Assembly: GCF_002483225.1 (NCBI RefSeq)
Contig: NZ_DLHL01000027.1
Coordinates: 1 to 64,000 of the forward strand
From: Gemmatimonas sp. UBA7669
Lineage (GTDB): Bacteria > Gemmatimonadota > Gemmatimonadetes > Gemmatimonadales > Gemmatimonadaceae
Direction: 5' to 3'
Length of the DNA: 64,000 nt
Shown: positions 36,139 to 44,114 of the stretch, one piece after another
How positions within the stretch are numbered: position 1 is the first letter of the stretch
Layout of the letters: every line of letters starts with the position of its first letter
The notes under the pieces: model-generated
Database searches by the model: none
What the model saw: the letters and a program-made list of their open reading frames with translations, nothing else
Told to the model about the DNA's origin: nothing
Made by a program: the position numbers and the translations under genes

Positions 36139-37212
36139 GTGCCCACGCCTGCTTCGCATATGGCGCGGCTCGCGCCGGCCGTGCATGGCGGACGCGCCGC
36201 GCTGCCTGATGAGCAGGCAGCGGTGCTCGACTTCAGCGTCTGCCTCAATGCCTACGGTCCGTCATCGGTGGTACGCGAGGCCATGACCACCTGCGCCGTG
36301 GACGAGTATCCGGATCCCACGGCGAGGGCCGCGCGGAGGGCAGCGGCGGGCTGTTGGCGCTGTGATGCGGACTGGCTCATGATGGGCGCCGGCTCGGCTG
36401 AGCTGCTGCACGCCATCTGCCGCGCCTACCTCGCCCCAGAGCGTCGAGCCGTCGTGCTGCGTCCCTGTTTTGGAGAGTACGAACGTGCCGCGATTCTGGC
36501 CGGCGCGTCCGTGCACGGCGTGCACGATGTGGCGGCCATGGTGGAATGCCTGGCGTACGACGTGCACGTGGCCTTCGTGGCAACACCGGATAGTCCGTGC
36601 GGGCGCAGCATGCCACGCGACGCGTTGGAGAGGCTGGCCAACGCCTGCGTGGCGCACGACGTCCTGCTGGTGGTCGATCAGGCCTATGACGCCTTCACAC
36701 CCACACCGCTCGGCACTCCGATACTCCCGGATCGTGCACACGTCGTGCACCTGCGCTCCATGACCAAGGAGCATGCCCTGGCCGGCGTCCGCGTGGCCTT
36801 TGCGCACGGTCATCCTGAGGTGTTGGCGCAGATCGAGGCGGCCCGTGTGCCGTGGGCCAGCAGCCAGTTGGCCCAGGCGGCGGCGAAAGCGCTCTTCACA
36901 CCGGAAGCGCGGGATCATGCGCGGGAGACGGTGCAGCGACTGCGCGCCGAGAGCCTGCAGCTCGAGCTCGCGCTCCGTCGTCAAGGCATCGCGGTGTCTT
37001 CCAGCGATACACACTACCGACTCATCGGTTGTCGGAGTGCCGCCGACGCGCGTGCCGTCTTGCTCCGGCACGAGCGTATGCTGGTGCGCGATTGCAGTTC
37101 CTTCGGACTCCCGCGCCACATTCGCGTGGCCGCCCGCCGTCCTCACGAGAATGCCAGACTGTTGCGCGCCATAGCCGCGCAGGCCACCCACTTCCAGACG
37201 GGCCATGACTGA
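36139..37212 (+). CDS. CobD-like threonine-phosphate decarboxylase (PLP aminotransferase fold)
   Basis: 357 residues, GTG start. Fold-type I features: VLDFSVCLNAYGPSSVV, GAGSAELLHAICRAYL, FVATPDSPCGRSMP, VVDQAYDAFTP and the PLP lysine in HLRSMTKEHALAGVRVAF. This class includes histidinol-phosphate aminotransferase and the cobalamin enzyme CobD/CobC. The corrinoid neighbours favour L-threonine-O-3-phosphate decarboxylase, giving (R)-1-amino-2-propanol phosphate for CbiB. It overlaps the next gene by eight bases. Confidence 0.85.
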   Translation: MPTPASHMARLAPAVHGGRAALPDEQAAVLDFSVCLNAYGPSSVVREAMTTCAVDEYPDPTARAARRAAAGCWRCDADWLMMGAGSAELLHAICRAYLAPERRAVVLRPCFGEYERAAILAGASVHGVHDVAAMVECLAYDVHVAFVATPDSPCGRSMPRDALERLANACVAHDVLLVVDQAYDAFTPTPLGTPILPDRAHVVHLRSMTKEHALAGVRVAFAHGHPEVLAQIEAARVPWASSQLAQAAAKALFTPEARDHARETVQRLRAESLQLELALRRQGIAVSSSDTHYRLIGCRSAADARAVLLRHERMLVRDCSSFGLPRHIRVAARRPHENARLLRAIAAQATHFQTGHD

Positions 37213-37918
37213 ACGCACACCCCACACGCAGGGCGCAGGCACCGAGGTGCCGGACTCCAGCGAAAAAGACAGCGGTGGGCAGGATACCCCGCGCACGGAC
37301 CCGCTGCAGCAACCAGCCGTCACGCGTCTTGCCAACGGTCGGCAGGTGCCTATCCCGAGGCAAAAGCGCCCCGGCCCCTACCGCGTGCCGCCTCGCGCGC
37401 AGCGACATGGCTTGCTCATCGTCAACACCGGCGACGGCAAGGGCAAGACCACGGCGGCGCTTGGTGTGCTGCTGCGTGCCTATGGTCGCGGCATGGAGGT
37501 AGGCATGTATCAGTTCGTGAAGCGACTCACCAACACCGGTGAGCATCGCGTGGCGCGGCGCCTTGGCGTGGTCATGGAGGCGCTGGGGGCGGGCTGCACG
37601 GGTGCACGCAGCGTAACAGACACCGATATCGCACGGGCGCGGGCCGGCTGGCAGCGCGTGCAGGGCGTTCTTGCGGAAGGTCGCTACGACGTGCTCATCC
37701 TGGATGAACTGACCCTGCCCATGACCTGGGGGTGGCTCGACGAGCAGGAAGTCATCGACGCCCTGCGCGGTCGGGCACAGGGCACCCACGTCATCGTCAC
37801 GGGTCGTCATGCCCCAGAGGCCCTGGTGGCGGCGGCCGATCTCGTGACAGACATGCGGGTCATCAAGCATCCCTACCGCAGCGAGGGTCTCAAGGCCCAG
37901 GGAGGCATCGACGTATGA
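37205..37918 (+). CDS. cobO: Cob(I)yrinic acid a,c-diamide adenosyltransferase, paralog 1
   Basis: 237 residues with a ~60-residue polar N-terminal extension not usual for CobO/BtuR. P-loop NTGDGKGKTTAALG, then VGMYQFVKRL, YDVLILDELTLPMTWGWL, HVIVTGRHAP and the end RVIKHPYRSEGLKAQGGIDV. It adenosylates Co(I) corrinoids with ATP. A second complete copy follows with an ATGA overlap. GDGKGKTT replaces the common GNGKGKTT. Confidence 0.92.
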   Translation: MTERTPHTQGAGTEVPDSSEKDSGGQDTPRTDPLQQPAVTRLANGRQVPIPRQKRPGPYRVPPRAQRHGLLIVNTGDGKGKTTAALGVLLRAYGRGMEVGMYQFVKRLTNTGEHRVARRLGVVMEALGAGCTGARSVTDTDIARARAGWQRVQGVLAEGRYDVLILDELTLPMTWGWLDEQEVIDALRGRAQGTHVIVTGRHAPEALVAAADLVTDMRVIKHPYRSEGLKAQGGIDV

Positions 37919-38454
37919 GCACCGATCGCACAAGACGGCGCGGTCTTTTGCTGGTCAACACCGGAAATGGCAAGGGCAAGTCCACGGCCGCACTGGGCAT
38001 TCTGGTTCGGGCGGCGGGATACGACTTCTCCATCGGCATGTTCCAGTTCATCAAGAGTGCGGAGACTCGATACGGCGAACACATTGCCGCGGAGCTGCTT
38101 GGTGTGGACATCGTACCACTCGGCGACGGCTTCACCTGGCTATCCGAAGACATCAATGCAGACCGGGCCCTCGCTGAGCGGGGCTGGCAGCGCGTGCGGG
38201 AGGTGATCGAGGCCGGGACGTTCGACATCCTCATTCTCGATGAGCTGACCTACTGCCTGACCTACGGATGGCTCGAGGAAGAGGAGGTGCTGCGTGTACT
38301 GCGGGCGCGACCCTCGTGGATGCATGTGGTGGTCACGGGCCGCAACGCCTCACCCGCACTCATCGACGCAGCAGACCTCGTGACGGAGATGCACCTCGTC
38401 AAGCATCCGTTCCGTGAGCAGGGCATTGGTGCGCAACCGGGTATCGAGCTGTGA
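37915..38454 (+). CDS. cobO: Cob(I)yrinic acid a,c-diamide adenosyltransferase, paralog 2
   Basis: 179 residues, the usual CobO length; start at 37915 fixed by the four-base overlap with paralog 1. P-loop NTGNGKGKSTAALG, IGMFQFIKS, FDILILDELTYCLTYGWL, VVVTGRNASPALIDAADLV, ending HPFREQGIGAQPGIEL. By eye about half of the residues match paralog 1, so the duplication is not recent. Division of labour between corrinoid substrates or a heteromer is possible. Confidence 0.93.
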   Translation: MSTDRTRRRGLLLVNTGNGKGKSTAALGILVRAAGYDFSIGMFQFIKSAETRYGEHIAAELLGVDIVPLGDGFTWLSEDINADRALAERGWQRVREVIEAGTFDILILDELTYCLTYGWLEEEEVLRVLRARPSWMHVVVTGRNASPALIDAADLVTEMHLVKHPFREQGIGAQPGIEL

Positions 38455-40214
38455 CGCACACACGGACAGAAGTGGCCGCGTCGGTGCGCCTGCTGCTGGT
38501 GCGCCATGGGGAAACGCCACACAATGCGGCCGGTCGCTGCCAGGGACAGCTTGATGTGCCCATGCAGGACATCGGTGAACAGCAGGTTCTTCGCTTGGCC
38601 GCCCGACTGACGACGTCCGTACTGGATGCGGTGGACGCCGTGTATACCTCGCCGATGCTGCGTGCCTGGCGCACGGCGCAGTTGCTCATGGGGGATCGTG
38701 ATTGTCCCTGTGTGGATGCCCCGCAGCTGATGGAGCTCCACTACGGCAGCGTGCAGGGGCTGGCCGACGCTTCATGGCCGACTGGGCTCAGCGCTGACTG
38801 GCGTTCTGACCCCTGGCGGGTGGCGTTCCCGAATGGGGAGTCGCTATCGCTCCTTCAGTCTCGTGTGCATCGCGTGCTGCGGCAGGTGACGCAGGCGCAT
38901 GCTGGTCAGACGGTGATGCTGTCCACGCATGGCCTGGTTCTGCGGGTCTTGTTGCAGGAGGCGCTGGGGCTCACCGGCGCAGACTTCTGGCGGCTTCGCA
39001 TTCCCAATGCGTCGGCGTGGTGGATGTCCTGCAGCATATGCGCGGAGGGCCTCGTGCTGGGCGACGTGCAGCGTGCCGAGCCGCGCGTCACCGTGCCAGC
39101 GGCACAGGCGGCCATGGCCGACAAGACCATGCCGCTCGGTGCCATGGGAGAAGTGGAGCGCGTGGCCGTGCAGGCGGCGGTAGTGCAGCAGACCGTGGAG
39201 CCGGTGATCGATCGCGTGGGGTTGTGCATTTTCGCGGCCGACCACGGCATAACAGCAGAAGGGGTCAGCGCCTACCCGGCGGCGGTGACGGCGGAGATGA
39301 CTCGCAACTTCGCGCGCGGTGGGGCGGCCATCAATGTGCTGGCGCGTGCGCATGACCTCACGCTCGATGTGGTGGATGTCGGCGTGAATGGTTCACTGGA
39401 GGCGTGGCCCAATCTGGTGGCGGCCAAGGTGGCGCCTGGGACAGACAACTTCCGACGCGCGCCGGCCATGTCACCGGCCATGCTGGATCAGGCGCTGGCC
39501 GTGGGCGCGGAGCGCGCACAGCGCATGGTGCGCTGCGGCATGGACGCCATCGCCCTCGGCGAGATGGGCATCGGTAACACCACCAGCGCGGCGGCGCTGC
39601 TGAGTGCCTTCACGGGCCTCCCGGCCGAACGCACGGTCGGCGCCGGCACGGGCGTGCAGGGCCAGGGCCTTCAACACAAGCGCGGGGTGGTGGACGACGC
39701 CCTCGCGTGGCATCGGGCGGCGCTCGCAGCCAGTGGGGTGCAGACTCCGGACACGCGCGAATGGCTGCGGCGCGTGGGAGGATTGGAAATTGCCGCCATG
39801 GCCGGAGCCGCCATGGCGGTCGTCGAGCATCCGGTGCTGCTGGTGGCAGACGGATTCATCTCCACGGTAGCCGTGTTGGCGGCGGCGCGCATGCTGCACG
39901 AGTCCGCGGCGCAGTCGAGCGTCTTGTCCGAAACATCCTCCGCGTTTGCATTGCTCGAGCGTCTGGTGTTGTCGCACCGATCCAGCGAGACGGGACATGC
40001 GGAAGCCATCCGGGCTCTCAACGGCATGCGGAGTACCCTGCGGCAAGGCGAGCCGCTGGGCGAGGTGCCGATTCGGCCATTGCTCGATCTTGGCATGCGC
40101 CTGGGTGAGGGCAGCGGTGCGGCCATGGCGGTCCCTTTGCTGCGATCGGCTACTGCGCTCATGCGGCAGATGGCCACCTTCTCCGATGCCGGCGTGTCCA
40201 CCGCGCACGCATGA
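38451..40214 (+). CDS. Fusion: CobC-type histidine phosphatase + CobT phosphoribosyltransferase
   Basis: One 587-residue frame. Residues ~10-200 form a phosphoglycerate-mutase-like phosphatase (LLVRHGETPHNAAGRCQGQLDV, YTSPMLRAWRTAQLL, second His in STHGLVLRVLL). Residues ~230-587 form CobT: CIFAADHGITAEGVSAYPAAVTAEM, GGAAINVLARAHDL, GEMGIGNTTSAAALL and the catalytic-Glu segment LGMRLGEGSGAAMAVPLL. It would make alpha-ribazole phosphate and dephosphorylate it or the cobalamin phosphate. Both active sites look intact and no stop or restart lies between them. Confidence 0.9.
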   Translation: MTHTRTEVAASVRLLLVRHGETPHNAAGRCQGQLDVPMQDIGEQQVLRLAARLTTSVLDAVDAVYTSPMLRAWRTAQLLMGDRDCPCVDAPQLMELHYGSVQGLADASWPTGLSADWRSDPWRVAFPNGESLSLLQSRVHRVLRQVTQAHAGQTVMLSTHGLVLRVLLQEALGLTGADFWRLRIPNASAWWMSCSICAEGLVLGDVQRAEPRVTVPAAQAAMADKTMPLGAMGEVERVAVQAAVVQQTVEPVIDRVGLCIFAADHGITAEGVSAYPAAVTAEMTRNFARGGAAINVLARAHDLTLDVVDVGVNGSLEAWPNLVAAKVAPGTDNFRRAPAMSPAMLDQALAVGAERAQRMVRCGMDAIALGEMGIGNTTSAAALLSAFTGLPAERTVGAGTGVQGQGLQHKRGVVDDALAWHRAALAASGVQTPDTREWLRRVGGLEIAAMAGAAMAVVEHPVLLVADGFISTVAVLAAARMLHESAAQSSVLSETSSAFALLERLVLSHRSSETGHAEAIRALNGMRSTLRQGEPLGEVPIRPLLDLGMRLGEGSGAAMAVPLLRSATALMRQMATFSDAGVSTAHA

Positions 40215-41050
40215 GCCGCGAACTGCGCGCCTTCTCTGCGGCCTGCACCTTCATGACGCGCATCCCCACGTGGCGTGTCGTGGCACACGACGTGACGGAT
40301 CTTCCGGCGTCCGCCGCCTACTTCCCATTGGTTGGACTGATCGTGGGCGGTGCTGGTGCGGCCGTATGGTGGATAGGCTCGTGGTTCTGGACGCCATGGA
40401 TCGCGGTGCTGTTATCCATGGCCGCAACCATTCGGCTCACCGGGGCCTTTCACGAGGATGCACTCGCGGACTCGCTTGACGGCTTCGGGGGCGGGTGGAC
40501 GCGCGAGCAGGTGCTGCACATCATGAAGGACAGTCGCGTGGGTTCGTATGCGCTGGTGGGGATGTGCGTCGCACTGGTCCTCAAAGCCGCGTTGCTCGTG
40601 GAACTCGCCACGGTCACGACGCTGCCGGCGAACGGCATCACGGGGCGATGGCCCGCTGCCGTGCTGGCCATGCTGGCCGCCCATGTGCTCGCACGGGCCT
40701 CGAGCGTCGCGCTCATCGGCGCGTTGCCCTATGTGCGCAGCGACGGCGAGGCCGCGCGCGCGAGTGCCGGTCGGCCGTTTGTGGCGGGCGTATCGCGAAT
40801 TCGGGTGATCCTGGCTGTATGGTGCGCCGTGGTGCTGAGTGTCGTGTTGCTGGGCGGCGCGGTCTGGACGGTGCTCCTGGCGGCGGCAGCCACGACCGCA
40901 CTGGCAGCGCGTTATTTCCGTGCTCGACTTGGTGGAATCACTGGTGATGCGCTGGGCGCCGCCAATCAGGTGGTGGAACTGGTGGTGTATCTTGCGCTCT
41001 CGGCCAACGTGCAGGGGGCATCGTTCCTCCAGATCGTGGCACGGTCATGA
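40211..41050 (+). CDS. cobS: Adenosylcobinamide-GDP ribazoletransferase
   Basis: 279 residues, start overlapping the fusion gene by four bases. Membrane protein with CobS motifs: FSAACTFMTRIPTW, AYFPLVGLIVGG, TGAFHEDALADSLDGFGGGWTREQVLHIMKDSRVGSYA, and the end GGITGDALGAANQVVEL. It joins ribazole(-phosphate) and AdoCbi-GDP, the last assembly step. Complete at both ends. Confidence 0.95.
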   Translation: MSRELRAFSAACTFMTRIPTWRVVAHDVTDLPASAAYFPLVGLIVGGAGAAVWWIGSWFWTPWIAVLLSMAATIRLTGAFHEDALADSLDGFGGGWTREQVLHIMKDSRVGSYALVGMCVALVLKAALLVELATVTTLPANGITGRWPAAVLAMLAAHVLARASSVALIGALPYVRSDGEAARASAGRPFVAGVSRIRVILAVWCAVVLSVVLLGGAVWTVLLAAAATTALAARYFRARLGGITGDALGAANQVVELVVYLALSANVQGASFLQIVARS

Positions 41051-41661
41051 GGAAGGCACCGGACGATGAGTCTGGCCCATTGCAGCTCATTCTACTCCGC
41101 CACGCCGATGCGATCAGTGACGGGCGCTGCATCGGCTGGACCGATGTGCCGCTGAGCGATACCGGTCGAGCGCAGTGTACATCCCTCATCACGACGGATG
41201 GGCCGCTACGGCAGCTCCTCGCCGGTGACAGCGGCGACCTGCACGTGGAAAGCAGCGATTTGAGCCGAGCGCGTGACACGGCGGCTGCCATCTCCGAATG
41301 CGTCGAGGTACCGGTGCATGAGCACGCGGATCTTCGCGAGATGCACTTCGGTGCGTGGGATGGACGGACCTGGGGCGAGCTGGAGGCGGAGGACGGAGAA
41401 CGACTGGCGACCTGGATGGCGCACTGGCAGTTGGCCGCACCGCCTGGGGGAGAGAGTCTCGCGCACATGCAGCGGCGTGTCGCCACGGCGCTGCGTCGCC
41501 TCACGCAACGGCCCGAACCACGGGTGTTGGTGGTCAGTCACGCCGGCTGGATTCGACTGGCGCTCTGTCTGCTGCAGGACCGACCGGTGCGCGAGATGTT
41601 CGAAATCACCGTGCCACACGCGCAGCCGATAGTGCTCAGTGTGGCACGCCGCCCGCTCTGA
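41047..41661 (+). CDS. Second histidine-phosphatase (CobC-like)
   Basis: 204 residues, four-base overlap with cobS. Begins LILLRHADAISDGRCIGWTDVPLS: catalytic RH is present but RHGE is RHAD, as in some CobC proteins. DLREMHFGAWDGRTWGEL is the CobC-like middle, and the second His is in VVSHAGWIRLAL. Probable alpha-ribazole phosphatase; it duplicates the phosphatase domain of the fusion protein. The last 26 bases overlap the convergent kynB gene. Confidence 0.82.
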   Translation: MRKAPDDESGPLQLILLRHADAISDGRCIGWTDVPLSDTGRAQCTSLITTDGPLRQLLAGDSGDLHVESSDLSRARDTAAAISECVEVPVHEHADLREMHFGAWDGRTWGELEAEDGERLATWMAHWQLAAPPGGESLAHMQRRVATALRRLTQRPEPRVLVVSHAGWIRLALCLLQDRPVREMFEITVPHAQPIVLSVARRPL

Positions 41662-42292
41662 GCAACGCTCTCACGGGCGCCGCGTCGGCGCCCTCAATGG
41701 ACAGCGGTGCCGCCAGCAACTCGTACAAGCCCGGCGTCACCGCGCGCAGATTGAGGTTCTCCAGCACATACGCCCCTCGTCCAAGCAGCGCGTGATGCAC
41801 ATCGAGTGTCTTGCTGTGCCGCGTGTCCACACTGGGCGCATCCACGCCCCAGAGCACGAGGCCCTGCGACACCAACCAGGTCGCCGCGTCGGCGCTCAGC
41901 GTGGGCCAGTCGTCGGGAAACACACCGGCGGCCACACTGCGGCCCGTGCGAAGCAACATGCGGGCTGGAATGTCGCGGTGGCCCTGCGCCTCCAGCAGCG
42001 CCGCCAACATGGACGTGTCGACTTCCTGCGCTTGGGTGGGTGTTGATGGAAGCGAGAGTACGACGCAGGGTCCCACAAACGCCGAAACCGTCAGCGACTC
42101 CGACGCTGGCCAGCCCTCATGCACGTGCAGTGGAGCATCGGCGTGTGTTCCCACATGCAGACTGGTGGTGACGGCCGCCAGGTTGACACTGTCGCCCCGG
42201 TCGAGGCGACAGGTCCACCCGCAATCAAATCGCTGATCGCCCGGCCACTCTGGCGTACGGGCACTCATGGGAACGGAGATGTCGTAGAGCAC
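41636..42292 (-). CDS. kynB: Kynurenine formamidase (cyclase-like)
   Basis: 218 residues. The metal-binding HGTHADAPLHV motif and the opening YDISVPMSARTPEWPGD, plus WGVDAPSVD and ENLNLRAVTPGLYELLAAPL, match bacterial KynB. It hydrolyses N-formylkynurenine to kynurenine. kynA lies 42 bases upstream on the same strand, giving the first two steps of tryptophan breakdown. No kynureninase gene is in the window. Confidence 0.93.
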   Translation of the reverse strand: MLYDISVPMSARTPEWPGDQRFDCGWTCRLDRGDSVNLAAVTTSLHVGTHADAPLHVHEGWPASESLTVSAFVGPCVVLSLPSTPTQAQEVDTSMLAALLEAQGHRDIPARMLLRTGRSVAAGVFPDDWPTLSADAATWLVSQGLVLWGVDAPSVDTRHSKTLDVHHALLGRGAYVLENLNLRAVTPGLYELLAAPLSIEGADAAPVRALLRAGGVPH

Positions 42293-42334
42293 AGGGAGGC
42301 CTGACGGGTCAGCGAAGGGTGAGAAGACGTGGCG

Positions 42335-43069
42335 TCAGCGTCCGTAGAACGCCGAACGCACGGCCCAGAGCTCGGGGAAGAACTTCTGAGCGACCGTACG
42401 CGAGAGGTACTTGGCGCCCAGCGTGCCGCCCGTCCCACCCGTGCCCGGGCCGATGATGCGCTCCACCAACTGCACGTGCAGGAAGCGCCAGCGCGCGAAG
42501 CGCTGTTCGAACTCCAGCAGCCCCTCAACGAGCAGAAAGAGCGGCGTGGGGCCGGGGCCTGTGTAGAGTGCCGCCAGCTCCACCTGCTCGTGCGCCAGTA
42601 GCGCCAGCACCAGCGACTGCAGCGTGGGCCGCTCGAGCGCGGCCTGAACCTCGGCCGGCGGTGGACCATGCTCGCTGATGGTCTGCAGGAAGTGTGCGTC
42701 GCGCAGGCCCGCCGTTGCCTCAATGGCACGGAACTGTGCGCTCTGCGAACCGCTACTCGAACCCAGATAGCCGCGGAACTGCGCGAAACGCTGCGGCGGC
42801 AGGGTGTCGAGGGCGGCCAGCTGCTGCGAAATGATCTCGGTGAGCGCGTTGACACGCTGCACCGAAAGCAGGGCACGCATGGTGTCGAATTGTTCAAGCG
42901 CCGCAATGAGGGTGTCGAACTCGTGGCGCAGCACCTTGAACCAGAGCTCACTGGCCTGGTGGACCACGATGAACAGCAGTTCGTCCGGGTGCTCGGGCTG
43001 AGATTGCGGCAATTGCAGCGCGAGCAACTCCTCCAGGCGCAGGTAGGAGCCGTAGTCGATGTCGGTCAT
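42335..43069 (-). CDS. kynA: Tryptophan 2,3-dioxygenase
   Basis: 244 residues, somewhat shorter than the ~270-280 usual. Heme-dioxygenase motifs: YGSYLRLEELLALQ, ELLFIVVHQASELWFKVLRHE (substrate and heme pocket), FRGYLGSSSGSQSAQFR, and GTGGTLGAKYLSRTVAQKFFPELW with the C-terminal active-site loop. It opens the indole ring of tryptophan with heme iron. Paired with kynB. Confidence 0.95.
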   Translation of the reverse strand: MTDIDYGSYLRLEELLALQLPQSQPEHPDELLFIVVHQASELWFKVLRHEFDTLIAALEQFDTMRALLSVQRVNALTEIISQQLAALDTLPPQRFAQFRGYLGSSSGSQSAQFRAIEATAGLRDAHFLQTISEHGPPPAEVQAALERPTLQSLVLALLAHEQVELAALYTGPGPTPLFLLVEGLLEFEQRFARWRFLHVQLVERIIGPGTGGTGGTLGAKYLSRTVAQKFFPELWAVRSAFYGR

Positions 43070-43149
43070 GAATGAACGCGCGGAAACGCGAGATGGGTGG
43101 ACGCCGGGGAGTGTGGCGCGGTACCGCGGAGGAACACCTGCAACAGCAC

Positions 43150-43872
43150 TCAGAAGGTGGAGACGCCGAGTTGGGTGACGTCATCCACTTCCATGGTTTC
43201 GTCTGTGTAGAACGGCTCACCGTAGGTCTTGCGGATGAGCGAGCCATAGTGCGCGGCGTGATGCCGCACGATGTCATACAGCGGCTCGCCGTTCGGATAG
43301 ACCTCGCCCGCCTGCGTCGTGCCATCGAACTGCGAGCCATAACACTTGATGGCCTGCAGCTTTCGCTCGAACTGCTCCGTGATGTCCACCACGAAGGTGG
43401 GCTTCACGTGGTCTTCGCGATACGCGATGGTGTGGAGCAACTTGAGCGGACGGAAGGCCGCAAACTCACCGGGCGCGTAGCGGGCAAGCCCGCTCAGGAA
43501 GCAGGCATCACGCACCAACTCCGTCGTGCGACGATGATCAGGATGCCGGCCGCGTGGTGCCGGGGCAATCACCACCCGGGGGCGCAGACGCCGCAGGACC
43601 TGCACCAGACGTGCGCGGGAGGCGTCATCGTTGGTGATCCCGGCGTCGGGCAGTTCGAGGTTCTCGCGCAGTGCCACGCCCATCACGCGCCGGCCCGCCT
43701 CCGCCTCCTCGGCACGCAGGGCCGCCGAACCGCGGGTGCCCATCTCACCCTGCGTCAGGTCGAGGATACCGACACGCTTGCCGGCGTCCACGGCCTTGAT
43801 GAGGGTGCCCCCGCAGGTCAGCTCGGCATCATCCCGATGCGGCGCGATGCACAACAGGTCGAGTGAATCCAT
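43150..43872 (-). CDS. bshB1: Bacillithiol biosynthesis deacetylase BshB1
   Basis: 240 residues. LmbE-like zinc deacetylase: APHRDDAELTCGGTLIKAVDAG (H..DD.E), DLTQGEMGTRGSAALRAEEAE and PAPRGRHPDHRRTTELVRDA (HPDH). The C-terminal RHHAAHYGSLIRKTYGEPF is specific to BshB1. It deacetylates GlcNAc-malate, so this organism probably makes bacillithiol. bshA and bshC are not in the window. Not visibly linked to its neighbours. Confidence 0.92.
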   Translation of the reverse strand: MDSLDLLCIAPHRDDAELTCGGTLIKAVDAGKRVGILDLTQGEMGTRGSAALRAEEAEAGRRVMGVALRENLELPDAGITNDDASRARLVQVLRRLRPRVVIAPAPRGRHPDHRRTTELVRDACFLSGLARYAPGEFAAFRPLKLLHTIAYREDHVKPTFVVDITEQFERKLQAIKCYGSQFDGTTQAGEVYPNGEPLYDIVRHHAAHYGSLIRKTYGEPFYTDETMEVDDVTQLGVSTF

Positions 43873-43939
43873 GCCGAATGCTGGGCCATGGGACGGCCTC
43901 CGGCAAGCGGCACGGGCCCTGGCGCTCGCAACTGATTAT

Positions 43940-44035
43940 CACGGATTACGCGGAAACGAACGGAAACCACACGGATGAACACCAGATGACCAGCAGTCGA
44001 TGATTCTTATCCGTGCTGTTTCCGCCCTATCCGTG
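43940..44035. repeat. CACGGAT/GCGGAAAC inverted repeat, intergenic
   Basis: CACGGAT-TAC-GCGGAAAC (43940-43957) faces GTTTCCGC-CCT-ATCCGTG (44018-44035): an 18-bp inverted repeat with the only mismatches in the middle triplet. Extra CACGGAT and GCGGAT words flank it. ATCCGTG-type words recur in such intergenic repeats of many high-GC genomes. Between two minus-strand genes and with no T-run, so not a simple terminator. The rest of 43873-44114 shows nothing else. Confidence 0.65.
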
Positions 44036-44114
44036 TCATCCGCGACAAGGCGGTTGAACCAGCCCGCCGCATACGAGATGTGTCAGCTGCGTGCCGACGA
44101 CTGATCGAATCCCG

